The position numbers were made by a program, and so were the translations under genes. Below, in pieces: positions 22,228 to 33,649 of a stretch of DNA of 64,000 nt; position 1 is the first letter of the stretch; the number at the start of each line of letters is the position of its first letter. The DNA comes from Endomychus coccineus (lineage: Eukaryota; Arthropoda; Insecta; Coleoptera; Endomychidae): contig OY294069.1 of NCBI GenBank assembly GCA_958510875.1, positions 166,965,111 through 167,029,110 of the forward strand. Direction: 5' to 3'. A model generated the notes under the pieces. It was not told the origin of the DNA and made no database searches. It was given only the letters and a program-made list of their open reading frames with translations.

Positions 22228-23030
22228 AAAGTGTGGTAAAAAAAGGAGGGCGAGGGAAGTTAGTGTTCTAATATGGATCATAATTTTCATCGATGGACGT
22301 TGTAGTGTAGGGAAAATTTATAGAAGAAATACTCATTCACATTCTTGTTTCTATATTAACGAAAAACATTCATTCCTGAACGTCTTTCGTTCTGAAATCG
22401 AATGCCGTGAAAATCGTAAAATATTTGCATAATAATATTAAAAACTAATCAGTTTCGGTCATCGATCAATCAACCTCACTTCTATATTTAAATTCGACAT
22501 TGGCTTCTTTTCGTTACTAACCATGGACATTTTTCAAGAATTATGTTCAGCGAATGTTCCCTTTTCATTAACCGGAGCTCGGTGACCGTATTTTTAGAAG
22601 CACTTCAATTTTACTGCGATTATAAAATTAAATTAACTCGAAAAATTCATTCCAGTTGGCTGGGATAACGACACAATAATGGCACAATGCAATTGATCAA
22701 TTGACCGCATTTAATGGATGGCCCATATACACTGAATAATTAAAATTGAAGCCAAACTACGGGGATTTGCATAGTTATCATAAATGCTATAGTCAACCAT
22801 TATACTATGTTACAAGTAGATATAGATGCAAAAACAAATACGTTTGTTTTATTATGGTATCAAGAACATGATGATGAAATTAATAAGTGGAAAATAATTC
22901 ACTGGATTGAATAAAAATATGTTGATGAAACACTGCACACTGCACACTGCACTTTAATAGCTCAATTCACTTATTCATTTATATACGGACATGCCAATTT
23001 ACAAAATACATGAATACTTGAAAGACAATT
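22228..23030. other. gap, no gene recognised
   Basis: The sequence is AT-rich with no protein-like frames. A small run of cactgcacactgcac near 22930-22950 is a simple repeat. Confidence 0.35.
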
Positions 23031-23031
23031 C

Positions 23032-23253
23032 GTGCGTTACCGTATTTTCAATAATGATAAAATTCAATACGTGATTAATAAATTTAACAATGTGCACTGT
23101 AAACTTCAATTCACTTGCGAAAAAGAAGTGAATAAAAACATAAATTTCCTAGATATGGACATTAGGCGTGATACAGATGGAAAAATAAGGAAATCGTGGT
23201 TTACTAAAGAAGTTTGGCCTTCACTTCAATTCCGTTGCACCAACAAGTTATAA
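23032..23253 (+). pseudogene. Penelope-like element, reverse transcriptase relic
   Basis: The translation reads YVINKFNNVHCKLQFTCEKE then INFLDMDIRRDTDGKIRKSW. This is the region just downstream of the catalytic YVDD box in Penelope-like reverse transcriptases, where the pattern FN-x-HP-KLQFTCE followed by INFLDL is characteristic. The YVDD box itself is lost upstream and the frame ends at 23253. No endonuclease or ribozyme is attached, so it is an isolated internal fragment. Confidence 0.8.
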
Positions 23254-23269
23254 AAAAAGTCTTATATAA

Positions 23270-25010
23270 GCCTTACAGATAGCGTGGTTAAATTGTCCCA
23301 CCCAGAGGACCGTCCCATACATTCCGGAGAGCTCAGACAAATTTAAGAAACTACGGTCTTAGGAGTTCAGGATATCCGATGGCTTCAGGCTAGGTATAAG
23401 TCTCCCTCTTCTATTTGCTCCCAGATGTTGTGCCCTTGAGTTTTGTAGGGTATTGTGTTCTGAGAAAATGCACATAGAAGTTTCTTCTCTCAATAGGTGT
23501 TCTCTCAAAAGGTGGTGCCCTATTAGAATTCCCGTGAGCTTTTCTTAGCTTGGTGCAGTCATTAGATCTCTTCTAGATATAGCATGCCTCAATACTTGTA
23601 CTACTATCCAGTAATGGCATCTTTTTTGTCAACTTCTTTCCTGAGTTCTTCCAGTATTATAATGGTGCTTTTTTCGCAAAAGAATCCTGGTTAAAAAAAT
23701 TGTGTTTTAAGCTATTATTGCGAGTTCATTCCTCTGCACACCACTTTATCTCGGAACCCACAGGAGGGTAATCGTATTATTCTCGCTTAGCTTGTACAGT
23801 TCCATTTTGAAATATTGACGACTGCTTCACTGCCTGACGATTATTTCTGGTCTACTAACTGGACACATTTTCCCGTATCGTGAATTTCCACTTGGAAGAT
23901 ACTCGGAGATGTGCCTAATTTTTCAAAATATTTGGTTCACGGCCCATATGTTCCTGCTCCAGCTCCTCTCTTCTGTTGTTTGAGGGCTATCTATGTACCA
24001 TTCAATCGTTTTGCTGTTGAATCTTGGGATGATGTATTTCACCCATTTTCTTGTGCCACTCAGTTTCAGGGTAATTTTCTTCACGAAGCTATACTACTTC
24101 ATTGTATTATTTTAGGGCATGTTACAATGATTCTCTCGCCGGTCATCATATACGTTGTCCTTGTCGCCATACCCTCTACCACCATTATGGAGGATAACTT
24201 CTACAGTGGTCGTTGGTCACGTTCCCATTGCACTTGATTGTGCATACAGAGGCTAGTCTTTGGATTTACGATGGGTTCGTCCTTGTGCTAGCTCAACTAG
24301 ATCTGTCCATATCACTGCATCAAATGTGGCTTCTTTTGTGGCTTTATAAGTTATCACCTTTTCATACTTGTTCGAGAGAAGTTTTTGTATAGTGTTAGTC
24401 TCAGATATTTGACATATTGCCTTAATTAAATGACGCTGCCTTCTAATTCATTGGTTCTTAAGTTAAGGTATCAGGCCAGCTATGATGATTCTTGTGGGAT
24501 TGACTCTAAGTCCCAATGATTTGCCTCATTCTTTGGTGTAGTCAAGAGCTCTTTGTACTATGTCGCAGTCGACGATTTTCAGACTTGTTCCTCCGAATAT
24601 GACTGTGTTGACATAGCCCTGACAACCTGACATAGATTTAATCTACAGTTAGGATTCACTTAATTGAAGAGGAGATAAATAGTGTCTTCTTCCAATTTTG
24701 TCTCTGCTATTCTGGTAGTGAGATCCACCTGGTTGTGATGATATCTACTCTGTCTTCTAGTGCTCTTCTGACTGGTGCATGTGATTTGTTGTCATGAGTC
24801 TCTTCAAGGAGCACATATACTACAGTTATTCTCTAGAGCATTTTGGCTTTTTTCTGCCAGTTTCAGCATTTCTATTCTGACTTTACCCTAAATAACTTCA
24901 TCCAGATAGGATTGTGGTCCACAATTTTTATTCATTCCTTCATTTTACAAGCTTAATGTTACGTGTTCGGAGTTATTTCCACGACTTAGAATATTCTATC
25001 CAAATCTCTA
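23270..25010 (-). mobile_element. R1/I-like LINE with RNase H, decayed
   Basis: On the minus strand the order is a degraded RT (near 24600-24500: VNTVIFGGTSLKIVDC, then KSLGLRVNPTRIIIAGL, the post-YADD region), a thumb/connection segment, and an RNase H domain. The RNase H is seen as IEWYIDSPQTTEERSWSRN near 23990 (first catalytic Asp, usually in a TDGS motif) and LSENNTITLLWVPRDKVVC near 23790-23750, where the family usually has WVPGH. The sequence fades out by 23270 next to the Penelope fragment. RNase H placed after RT points to the R1/I group. Stops occur every 20-40 codons. Confidence 0.8.
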
Positions 25011-25987
25011 ATACCAGTTCTATTTAGACACCTCAGACTTGTTTTTTGACAAAACTGGTGCGATTGGTAAATATCTTACTGTAGCAGTTTGAATGATGCA
25101 TCATGTGTAAAACCTGGCAACATTTATTGAACTCAATTATCAGTCCTGAATTCAAATATCCGGACGAACATTGTTAAGTCTCCATGACTTGCTAGTCATG
25201 TTACGAACATAAATAAAACAGAAAAGAACCGAATCCACGTGAATGAATGTGAGAGATCATTAATTATTAATCTTCCCAATATAATTTCGAAAACCCAACA
25301 ATCTGGAATCGGGTATTCATAAATAACGAATATTGCGTCCCATTCCATCAAATATCTTATCAAATCCGGATTGTTCGCTTTACAATAGCAGTTACAATAG
25401 CGTTCCACACGAGCACGAAATTTAGTTGCATTGTAAATTTTGTATCAGTTGGTTGTTACAGTGTTAAAATACATCGCATCGAACGTTCTCTCCATTATGT
25501 TTGAATATCGCGATTCACTACAGTTCAGGAGAAAAGCAGTCGGACCGAATTCATTTCTCATTCAATTTATCAAACGATACACTTACATCAACCATTCAAT
25601 TGGTTGTACATTTAATAAACGTCCCGATGGCGACTATGGGCTATTTATTTCCCTCTTAACTGAAGCTGTTTTTCTCGTTTGTGTGTGTATATTCTGAACA
25701 CTATTGCATTATTCATTCAGTAGCTTCATAATGTAAGAAACAGAATTAAGCACGATAAGAGTAGTATGCTTTCCTCGGAACGTTCATAAAATACGTAGAT
25801 CCACAGGTTTGAGATATTCATCAAGGCAATTGAGATATTACGCAGAAATGCAAATACAATTTGTAGCTTCATGAACTAGAGCCCATCAAGAATTGCTATA
25901 AAATGTGCAGTCTGTTGCCGATTCATATAAAACGGCATCAGAATACCATAAATGATATAATTGATGTGCAAAGGTTTAATCATTAGT
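25011..25987. other. gap, no gene recognised
   Basis: No protein-like text. Two antiparallel open frames at 25196-25408 and 25440-25697 have no recognisable motif and neither has context that would support it. Confidence 0.35.
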
Positions 25988-26987
25988 CGAGTCAAATAGG
26001 TATTAAAACAGGCCGACTTACGAAAATCGAACGATATGGACCGATTTTGATGAAACAAAGTGCATCCGATTCGGGATGACGTCTAGAAAAAAGCTTACCA
26101 GCTAGTTTTTTGTGCAAATTTGTTATTATGTTTTTAACCGAAAAACACTTTTATTAATTTGCAGCGTGAATGCTTTATTGAAACAATGTTTTATTTATTG
26201 AACAATATGTATTTGAATTATTAAAAAAATGTTTCTGATAATATTCACTGAACCACAGAACAACAGAACAAAATAATTTTCACATAAGACGAATGAGAAA
26301 TTTTACTAATCTGAACAACAGCAGCATCCAACAGTAAGTGACACGTGGTGATCATTTATTATGTATCTAAATTACAATAGCAGCGTGGTCACGTATACGT
26401 TGCCGCGTCTTTATTTTGGGGGGTTGGGAGGGAGGACCGGTTTAGATAAACAGCTGCTCTATGAAGCGCTGGATGCCATAGAGATCTTATTATATGATAG
26501 ATGCTGTGTTATAGTATAGTGTAGACTCCATAGTTTATGAAAAATATCTCCCTGCTACTCCCGCCTGGTTTTTATTACATATATGTCCATAGTATATGTG
26601 GAAGATGCTGTGTGGAATATAAAAAGACTGAGTAGAGAAGATAGAAAAAAATTGTAGATGAGCGGAAATTTATTTCAAATTGAAAAATTAAAAAATCAGA
26701 ATTCGATTTTGTTTTTTATTTGAATTAGTAACGACCCCCTTTTAACAAATTTTCAAACATTCAACATAAAAACAAAAACTCCACAACCCCTAACTGAGGA
26801 TTTCTGGTTAGTTACGATGGAATTTTGGAAATTGGTCAATTTTTAGGTTGAGAAAATAATAACAAATTTGCACAAAAAACTAACCGGTAAGCTTTTTTCT
26901 AGACGTCATCCCGAATCGAATGCACTTTGTTTCATCAAAATCGGTCCATATCGTTCGATTTTCGTAATGAAATACCTATTTGACTCG
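25988..26987. mobile_element. 1.0 kb non-autonomous element with 140 bp inverted ends
   Basis: The left arm (25988-26129) and right arm (26857-26987) are inverted copies of each other, beginning cgagtcaaatagg and sharing ggatgacgtctagaaaaaag. The left arm has a small extra segment near 26005-26017. The 730 bp between the arms has no long reading frame. A patch tttggggggttgggaggg near 26415-26435 is G-rich. This is the architecture of a MITE-like or foldback DNA transposon. The exact target duplication is not clear. Confidence 0.7.
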
Positions 26988-27167
26988 AATACATGTCGTA
27001 TACAATCATTTGATGAGACATTCACTAAATTGAGTGTCTCCTAACAAATAATTATACAAGGTTATCATGAAATGAGGGATATATTCCAACTTACATGTAT
27101 TTTTAACAAATCAAATTAATAACAAAAATGATTGGAATCTAGTTGCTTACGTAATGGGATTCTTGAT

Positions 27168-27790
27168 GTCAAACAGTAGTAACCGCAAATCCTCGATATT
27201 TTTGATGTTGTAAAATAACCAACCGTTCCTCCATATTGTATACAACACTATTCAACATTATTGGTTGAATTGCATGAATTTGCTCTCTGATACTGTCCTT
27301 TAATTCCTCCATCGTTGTTGGCCGTGTTCTATACACTAAATTTTTTCAAATAACCCCAGAGCCAGTAATCCGCCGAGATAAAATCAGGCGATCTTGGTGG
27401 CCATGAATTTGATGTCTCCTTATAACACGATCTTGAAAAATCGCAGTGTACAATTCTTTAGCTGGCCGATAAATATGCGGCGATGCAAAATCCTAGATTA
27501 AAATAATGTTTTCAATTCCTACGTGCTCGTTTTGTAACTGTGGAATTGCATAATACCTCAACATTTGCAGGTATCGTTCACCAATAACAGTTACGGCTTC
27601 CACATTCTGTAGTTCCTCGAAAAAGTATGGACCAATGATGAAATTAGCTGTGAAACCGCAACTACCTGTTGTTAATTTAATGATTTTCTATCCCAACTTA
27701 ATTCATTGCACTTGTGTCGCCCACGGGGTATATCGAATTGCAGAAGAAATGAGAAATCTGTTTCCGTTGAAGGTAACAGATATGTAAAAG
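27168..27790 (-). pseudogene. IS630-type transposase relic, C-terminal part
   Basis: On the minus strand the text begins VTFNGNRFLISSAIRYTPW. It then reads IIGPYFFEELQNVEAVTVIG and YLQMLRYYAIPQLQNEH, which are core blocks of DDE transposases of the IS630/Tc1/mariner type, followed by DFASPHI (second Asp region) and a shift. The text continues with SWPPRSPDFISADYWLWGYL (third Asp region) and TRPTTMEELKDSIREQIHAI to the C-terminus near 27170. No inverted ends could be assigned. It is related to, but clearly diverged from, the four complete DD41D elements in the window. Confidence 0.8.
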
Positions 27791-27899
27791 AAGGCTTCCC
27801 AGTGTCAGTTTGTCAGCTAAACCAGTAATCACAAGGTGGGAACGTGGCTCGAAGCAGTTTTCTCTTACTTTGAACACTGCAATGAGATAGTATCAATAA

Positions 27900-28375
27900 T
27901 GTCAGAATTTGATGACGACATTTCCGAAGCAATTCGAGAAGCAAAATAAAATATTAAAAAATCTGAAATTGAAACAGAAACTAGCATATATCAATGGCAA
28001 TTATAAATTGATAGTTACCACAATTAACTTTTTAGAAAAACAAGAGGTAAATTTATGTGAATCAGTTAAATTATTAGATAATTTAAAGTAAAAAATTGAA
28101 TCAGAAACTGGAAGTAATGGTCAATTAATTAAAAAAATGAAATAGGATTTTGACAAGAATGAAGGTTTCTCGTTTTTATATGATGTTGCTGAAGTTTTCA
28201 ATGAGGCATTTTACGAAGAGCTACTCATTGAGCCAGATTTATTATCCGCTCTTGGATAAGCGTTCATTTTCAATGTACAAATCAATTTTAAGTGGTAGAC
28301 AACAGAGTTTCAAAACGGAAAATACGGAAAGCACATAGTTGTAGCTATCAATGATAAAATTTTGAGTGGTTACAA
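27900..28375 (+). pseudogene. hAT transposase relic with dimerisation domain
   Basis: Text starts MSEFDDDISEAIREAK, then after a frame change reads TTINFLEKQEVNLCESVKLL and DFDKNEGFSFLYDVAEVFNE. It ends in a C-terminal hAT dimerisation block seen as KRSFSMYKSILSGRQQSFKT at 28257-28316, where the family has (V)ERSFS. The stops are single and scattered. The downstream sequence shared with 48340-48870 is probably the 3' untranslated part of the same hAT family. Confidence 0.7.
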
Positions 28376-28429
28376 TGTTTAATTATTAATTAACAATTAT
28401 TTAGTTATTATGTTATTATTATTATGTTG

Positions 28430-28548
28430 TGCAAATATATTTTTGTTGATTTATTGTTAATTTAATTCACTTTCTATAATGAATAATAACTTATCATTGA
28501 TAATTAATTGATTATGGTGTTTAAGGCATTTTGCCTGTATTGCATATA
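28430..28548 (+). repeat. shared repeat, left piece (interrupted at 28549)
   Basis: From about 28450 the sequence ttaatttaattcactttcta to tttaaggcattttgcctgt matches, in inverted orientation, the repeat at 48340-48870. It is cut at 28548 by insertion of DD41D element 4 and resumes at 30469. It follows directly on a hAT relic, so it is probably that element's 3' region. Confidence 0.7.
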
Positions 28549-30468
28549 CAGGGTGTTCCATCTCAGATGAGCCACCCCGTACATTTCTTATCCCATAGTG
28601 AGTGGAAAAATCTCCCGAAACATGTCGGATGATTTTGTTTGGGGGACATCTTTTGACGTATATTTGAGGCTTGAACGAGCCACCCCCTAATAGGGGGCGC
28701 TTCAACCCCTCAAAATTGAATAGGGGAGAGGGGTTGAGTGATACGTCATTTGAAAGGTCTTGGAAGCCTCTTTACAACGGTGTATGAAAAACTTAAATTT
28801 GATGAAGCGTTTTCGCCAAAAATTAGTTTTGTTGCTCGAATGCGCCACCTTGAATATTTTGGTTATTTGAACAATGTACAAGCTCATTTTTATTAAGCCT
28901 TCTTTACAAACTTGAACAATCTTCAAAAAATAACTTTCGTAAAAAAATTGAATTGTGTTGTCATGCTTACAATGAAAAAAATTAAATCTGCGTGTTTAAA
29001 TCAAATGTTCAAATTGTCCTTCATCGACTTCCATACAATAATACAATCTTGACTGAAAACCGTCTCTAACATGGTTCAGCATAATTTACAATTCGTTGGC
29101 GTAGTTCGTTCAAATTTTCAGGCTGAGTCACAAAAATCTTGGACTTAAGATGTCCCCGCAAGAAGAAGTCCCGAAGGTTCAGGTCAGGAGATCGGCAGGC
29201 CACTCCATAGGACCTCTTCTTCCAATCCAACAACCGGGGTATTGAAAATTGAGGTATTGGCGAACTGGTGCGGCGTAGTGAGGAGGAGCTCCGTCTTGTT
29301 GGAAACGCAATTGTTGTTCAAGTAGTAGAGGATCGTTTTCTAATTGTTCAGTTATTAACGGATCAATCGCATTTTCCAACATCTCAAGATAATAATTTCG
29401 CAAGACTCTTGCCTTCGATCCCAATCATCATCATTTAATTCCTGAATTAATTTAATTTTGTACCGATGGAACTTGTGTTTATGTAAAATTCTGAAAACGT
29501 TAAATTGGCTAATACCGGAAGTTGCAGAAAGTTGTCATACAGATTGCGTGTTTGACATTAGTTGGACATGTCCCAATACCGCCACAGCTGCTCCTTCATC
29601 ATTAACAATTCCAATGGGTGCCCTTTTTTTATCCATTACTGAACCCGTCTCCACAAATTTTGAAATCAATTCCATTACGTACTTATGGCGAACGCTACGT
29701 TCAGGATGGTTTTCGTTAAATATCCTTGCAGCCGCTCGGGTATAATTTTGATTTTGGTAATAAAGGCTAACCAGCTCAACACGTTCTTGCAATGTGTACA
29801 CCATATTTTTTGAAATTTTGAACAAATCAGCAAAGTAGTAACTCAACAGATTGATTAAAATCATGAAATGATCGAAGAAACGTTAAAACCAGATAAACAC
29901 CTTCTAAGAACAAAAAATGAAGGCAACATAAGGAAATGTTTTGCTGTTTTTTATTTATTGGTTTGAGAGCATGTATTATTGTATGGAAGTCAATGGAGGA
30001 CAATTTGAACATTTGATTTAAACACGCAGATTTAATTTTTCTCATTGTAAGCATGACAACACAATTCAATTTTTTTACGAATGTGATTTTTTGAAGATTG
30101 TTTAAGTGCGTAAAAAAGGCTTAGTAAAAATGAGCTTGTTCATTGTACAAATAACCAAAATATACAAGGTGGCGCATTCGAGCAACAAAATCGATTTTTG
30201 GCAAAAACGGTTCATCAAATTTAAGTTTTCCATACACCGTTGTAAAGAGGCTTTCAAGATCTTTGAAATGACGTATTACTCAACCCCTCTCCCCTATTCA
30301 ATTTGGCGGGGTTGAAGCGCCCCTTATTAGGGGGTTGCTCGTTCAAGCCTCAAATATACGTCAAAAGATGTCCCCCAAACAAAATCATTCGATGTGTTTC
30401 GGGAGGTTTTTCCACTCACTATGGGATAAGAAATATACGGAGTGGCTCGTCTGAGATGGAACATCCTG
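28549..30468 (-). mobile_element. DD41D Tc1/mariner element 4, about 495 bp TIRs
   Basis: The ends are cagggtgttccatctcag at 28549 and its complement (with cctg) at 30468, flanked by TA. The inverted arms span about 28549-29043 and 29973-30468. The left arm includes the last codons of the transposase and its stop, so the right arm carries an inverted copy of that coding tail (YYCMEVNGGQFEHLI read on plus from 29974). The total is 1.92 kb. It sits inside the repeat that continues on either side. Confidence 0.92.
28990..29804 (-). pseudogene. DD41D transposase, deleted core (element 4)
   Basis: The start MVYTLQERVELVSLYYQNQN is near 29804. The helix-turn-helix part follows, with a break after MSNTQSV near 29535 and continuation as LHKHKFHRYKIKLIQELNDD. 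A deletion then removes the entire block around the first catalytic Asp and joins to RNYYLEMLENAIDPLITEQL. The second Asp lies in RFQQDGAPPHYAAPVRQYL, and after a shift PDLNLRDFFLRGHLKSKI holds the third, again 41 residues apart. The C-terminus MEVDEGQFEHLI ends at about 28997, within the left TIR. Loss of the first catalytic Asp makes it inactive. Confidence 0.88.
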
Positions 30469-30790
30469 TATGTTGCCTATATGTTAAGATTTCTGCCTTT
30501 TTCTATAAAAATCTTTGCCTATATAAGCACCTTTTTATTAAATTTTTGTTTCCTTTAAATTCGGGCTTCAAACATGACATATGAAGTAATTTATTCCTTG
30601 CTACCCTAGGAGAGGACATATTGTACAAACTGAAAGAGTCGGTACGTTCCTAAAGAGAGGAGTTTGTAAGAACTTCCAAGGAGAATAGTTAAAATCTTCT
30701 CTGTGAGAACTTCGTGAACGTTTCTCGAGTTAGTAAGTCGACATTGTACGAGTTAACTGCATGGAGGAAGCTGCCAGAGATGACGTCTGG
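30469..30790 (+). repeat. shared repeat, right piece
   Basis: This resumes the repeat broken by DD41D element 4 with tgttgcctatatgttaagat and runs through gaaagagtcggtacgttc and aagtcgacattgtacg to ggaggaagctg. It matches the minus-strand copy at 48340-48740 along its length. Several gcctat words recur, a feature I associate with the untranslated ends of some hAT families. No coding potential. Confidence 0.75.
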
Positions 30791-31330
30791 ACTATTATAC
30801 ATCATGATGAATGCCGCCGTTTCTTGGCTAATGGCCGTGTTTAGTTCTATCCCCCGCGGAAAACCGATACGACCCCCTTAGCGGAAGTGCAACCGGAAAC
30901 TCTAAGAGCAATAACGTTAGACAAATAGTCGACCAGCGAGTTAAAAAAGGGCTACCGGTCTCGTGACACCGAAATCCCTCCCAACTCTCTACAACGTACA
31001 ATAATTTATTTGCATATCAATGGGGATGCGTCGTCTCCATTCCCGAAGCGAACTTCATGAATAATATGGTTAATTGTAATTTAAAATATGCTCGCAATCC
31101 TCAAGGAAATGTATGTGCTTCTACTTAGCGCGGCGTCGTGTTTCCCGCAGAAACTTAAATTGCATCTGACGACAGAAAGTTAGGGTTACAAAGATTATAT
31201 TATTCGTTCAAATTACATCAATAACGCAACAATTTATTATTGCACCTCAAGTCAATTAGAGGGCTATTAGAAACAATTGTAAGCAATTAAACTTTGCAAG
31301 TGCAAATCAAATTTGTATTTTATTTCAATA
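30791..31330. other. gap, GC-mixed, no gene recognised
   Basis: The stretch 30840-31160 is noticeably richer in GC and CpG than its surroundings and matches nothing else in the window. It has no open frame of interest. It could be conserved non-coding DNA, but a single sequence cannot show that. Confidence 0.4.
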
Positions 31331-31345
31331 CTAGCTGACTCTGTT

Positions 31346-31360
31346 CCGCCTTAGAGGCGG
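31346..31360 (-). terminator. Helitron 3' hairpin
   Basis: A perfect 5 bp GC stem, ccgcc and ggcgg, with loop ttaga lies 11 bp inside the CTAG terminus. This hairpin acts as the transposition terminator of Helitrons, not as a transcription terminator. Confidence 0.85.
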
Positions 31361-31465
31361 TGTGATTTTATTAAGTTCAATTTTTTATTAAGAAATAAAA
31401 ATAAAAAAAAAAGTATTTTAGTTATTCTTTATTATTCATGTATTTTGGTGCATAGGTTGCACTCT

Positions 31466-32417
31466 TCAGTTAAGTACCTTGTGATACACGACATTGTTTG
31501 TTTTATTATCAGGCGCAAGAACAAACAACGCAGATGGTCTTCCGACCCTTGAACATGCCACATATAATTGACCATGGGAAAAACATGGATATTCCAGATT
31601 CAAACCACAAACTTGCAAGGATTGCCCTTGTGATTTGTTAATGGTCATGGCGAATGCAAGACGGATCGGAAATTGGAGTCTTTTAAACTCAAACGGCATA
31701 TCGTTTGGGATCATCGGGATCCTCGGAATGATAACTTCCTCACCTTCGAATTTTCCTTTAAGTATCGTCGCGTAAATCACATTGTTCATCAATTTACTTA
31801 CCAGTAAACGCGTACCGTTACACAGTTTTGGTTGGTTTATGTTTCGAATCATGATTACTACGGAGCCAACCTTTAGGCATAAACTGTGCGGTGGTAAGCC
31901 AAGCACATCCAAGGAGTTTAAAAATTCAATTGGATAGTTGGTGACTTCATCTTCATTTATTACACAGTCAATAGATTTGAATGAATGTATTGTTCCAATG
32001 ATCTCATTCTGAATTATGTAGTTTAGGTCATCTACATCTTTATTCTTAGCCGCTGAAATTGCTCGCTCACTCACTCAACCATTCATTATTTTTGTACTTA
32101 GTAATGATGTTTGGGAATACTTTGTTGATAAGTTCGTCTTTCGATAAGACAAAGTTACAGAAATTATGAGGAAATGAAATCAATCCACTCGATTCGTCGA
32201 CAGGTACTCGAGCATCACCGATAGCCAGCAATTTTTCAGAGAAATCTTCAGCAGATGTATCATTAAGCAATGCAACTCTCATGTTAGTTTTCAGCTGAAG
32301 TTTCTCCACATAGCGCCATAGATTCGATGATTTGAGGCAAGCGTTTATTTCGTCGGCAGCCGTTGATCTTGGAATTACTGGCAGTGTTTGGCGGAAATCG
32401 CCAGACAGCAAAATCAT
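31466..32417 (-). pseudogene. Helitron PIF1-type helicase, C-terminal part
   Basis: The minus-strand translation starts MILLSGDFRQTLPVIPRS, the PIF1-family segment around helicase motif III (GDFRQ). It continues with LQLKTNMR, then LNSLDVLGLPPHSLCLKVGS and LCNGTRLLV, and ends with FAMTINKSQGQSL and LYVACSRVGR (motifs V and VI). This is the unwinding domain used in rolling-circle transposition. Motif I, the GKT nucleotide-binding loop, lies upstream of the surviving part and is lost. A 4 bp tandem duplication (tgag) near 32070 shifts the frame between NNEWLSE and RAISAAKN. The rest is surprisingly open for a dead element, suggesting a younger insertion than its neighbours. Confidence 0.92.
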
Positions 32418-32545
32418 TGCTCCTCCAAAACATCTCGAGTCAGCAAAGACAGTATTACTGATTTATCAACACTTTTTTTAGAATTAGCAAACATAATACG
32501 TACGAATAATTATAGTAAGTTATTCTTCTACTCTATTGTGTGTAA

Positions 32546-33166
32546 TTACAAAAATAAATGAATAAATACCTTAAATGTTGGATTAAATCCTCGTTCTTCT
32601 ATAATGTCAGCCCCAAATGAGGTCATTTGGAAATAACTATTGTATTTTTGAGTGTTTGCAAGAAAATGACGTGATTCGGGTGTTTCGCCACGAAGCAATG
32701 AATGCAATGGCTCAGATGGCGGTGTCAATAATGACAATTTCACTTTACCACTAAGGCAGCACAATCCGGGCGTTTCTCCGAAAAACATCAATGCGCCACA
32801 ATACTCGCAAACAACGTTCATTGGCCCAATGCAAACACTAGGATGCAAGCAGTAATCAGTATTGTAATCATATCGAAACGCTGCTCGATTCACATCAGCA
32901 CTTGATAAATTTCTTCTTATGCGTCAAAAATTATCTACTTGTTGATCTCTGTTGTTTGCTCGACGATTTCGCATTGCCAACCGAGCTGTTTCACGGGCTG
33001 CCTCAATTTGCTCTTGTGATTGAGAAGAACGAAGTCGAGCCATACTAACGCGGCGCTCTTCACGGGCAATTTCTTGTTCTTCTTCAGTACTTTCATTCGC
33101 AATGTTATGTATCCTTCTTGCATTACGGCTTTGTCGGGAAAGATTCGATCGTCTTGCTCGCGGCAT
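32546..33166 (-). pseudogene. Helitron protein, N-terminal part
   Basis: The start MPRARRSNLSRQSRNARRI at 33166 opens an Arg- and Glu-rich N-terminus usual for insect Helitron proteins. An in-frame TGA follows QQVDNF at 32924-32926, and the same frame then continues with RRNLSSADVNRAAF. The segment PMNVVCEYCGALMFFGETPG carries a Cys pair of the zinc-binding region. It ends FNPTFKVFIH at 32546, where the Rep region should follow. Between 32545 and 32418 the HUH nuclease and helicase motif I have been deleted. Confidence 0.88.
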
Positions 33167-33649
33167 TGTTAATGATGATTCAAAGAAATTACAAATTACT
33201 GATCATTACTAATATAATAATAATCAAATTTTCAACCATACTTAACCATAGACAAAATTACGGTTAGCTGTCATTTACGTTTTGTTATTCCGAATCAGAT
33301 GTGTTTTTGTTATACCACGTTTTATATTGACTTGTATTCTCTTTGACGTTTTAGGTCATGTCACACGGGAACGCGGTCAAACGGGATAAAAAGTATATTA
33401 TGTCCGTCTCCTGGTTCTAAGGTACCTCTCCACCAATTTTCAGCCCAATCGGTACAGCCGTTCTTGAGTTATAAATAGTGTAACTAACACGACTTTCTTT
33501 TATATAATATATAGATTCTACATATTCTTACTTACCTAACTATAGCAATCTAAAAATTCACAGCCTAGCTATGCAAGGAACGCCGTAGACTCACAATTGA
33601 ATTTTGTTTTCGAATATAATGCTTCCCTGACATCAATCAATCAAAACGG

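Larger units (their letters stand above)
31331..33515 (-). mobile_element. Helitron, 2.2 kb, Rep domain deleted
   Basis: Both Helitron ends can be seen on the minus strand. The 5' end is TCTATATATTATATAAAAG at 33515, preceded by A. The 3' end is CTAG at 31334-31331, followed by T. Eleven bases before it is a GC hairpin (ccgcc-ttaga-ggcgg, 31346-31360). Insertion between A and T without target duplication is the Helitron rule. The 5' flank of the element also has the typical text aagaacggctgtaccgattg. Inside are an N-terminal ORF and a helicase part. The replication initiator (HUH nuclease) domain is missing, so the copy is non-autonomous. Confidence 0.92.
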
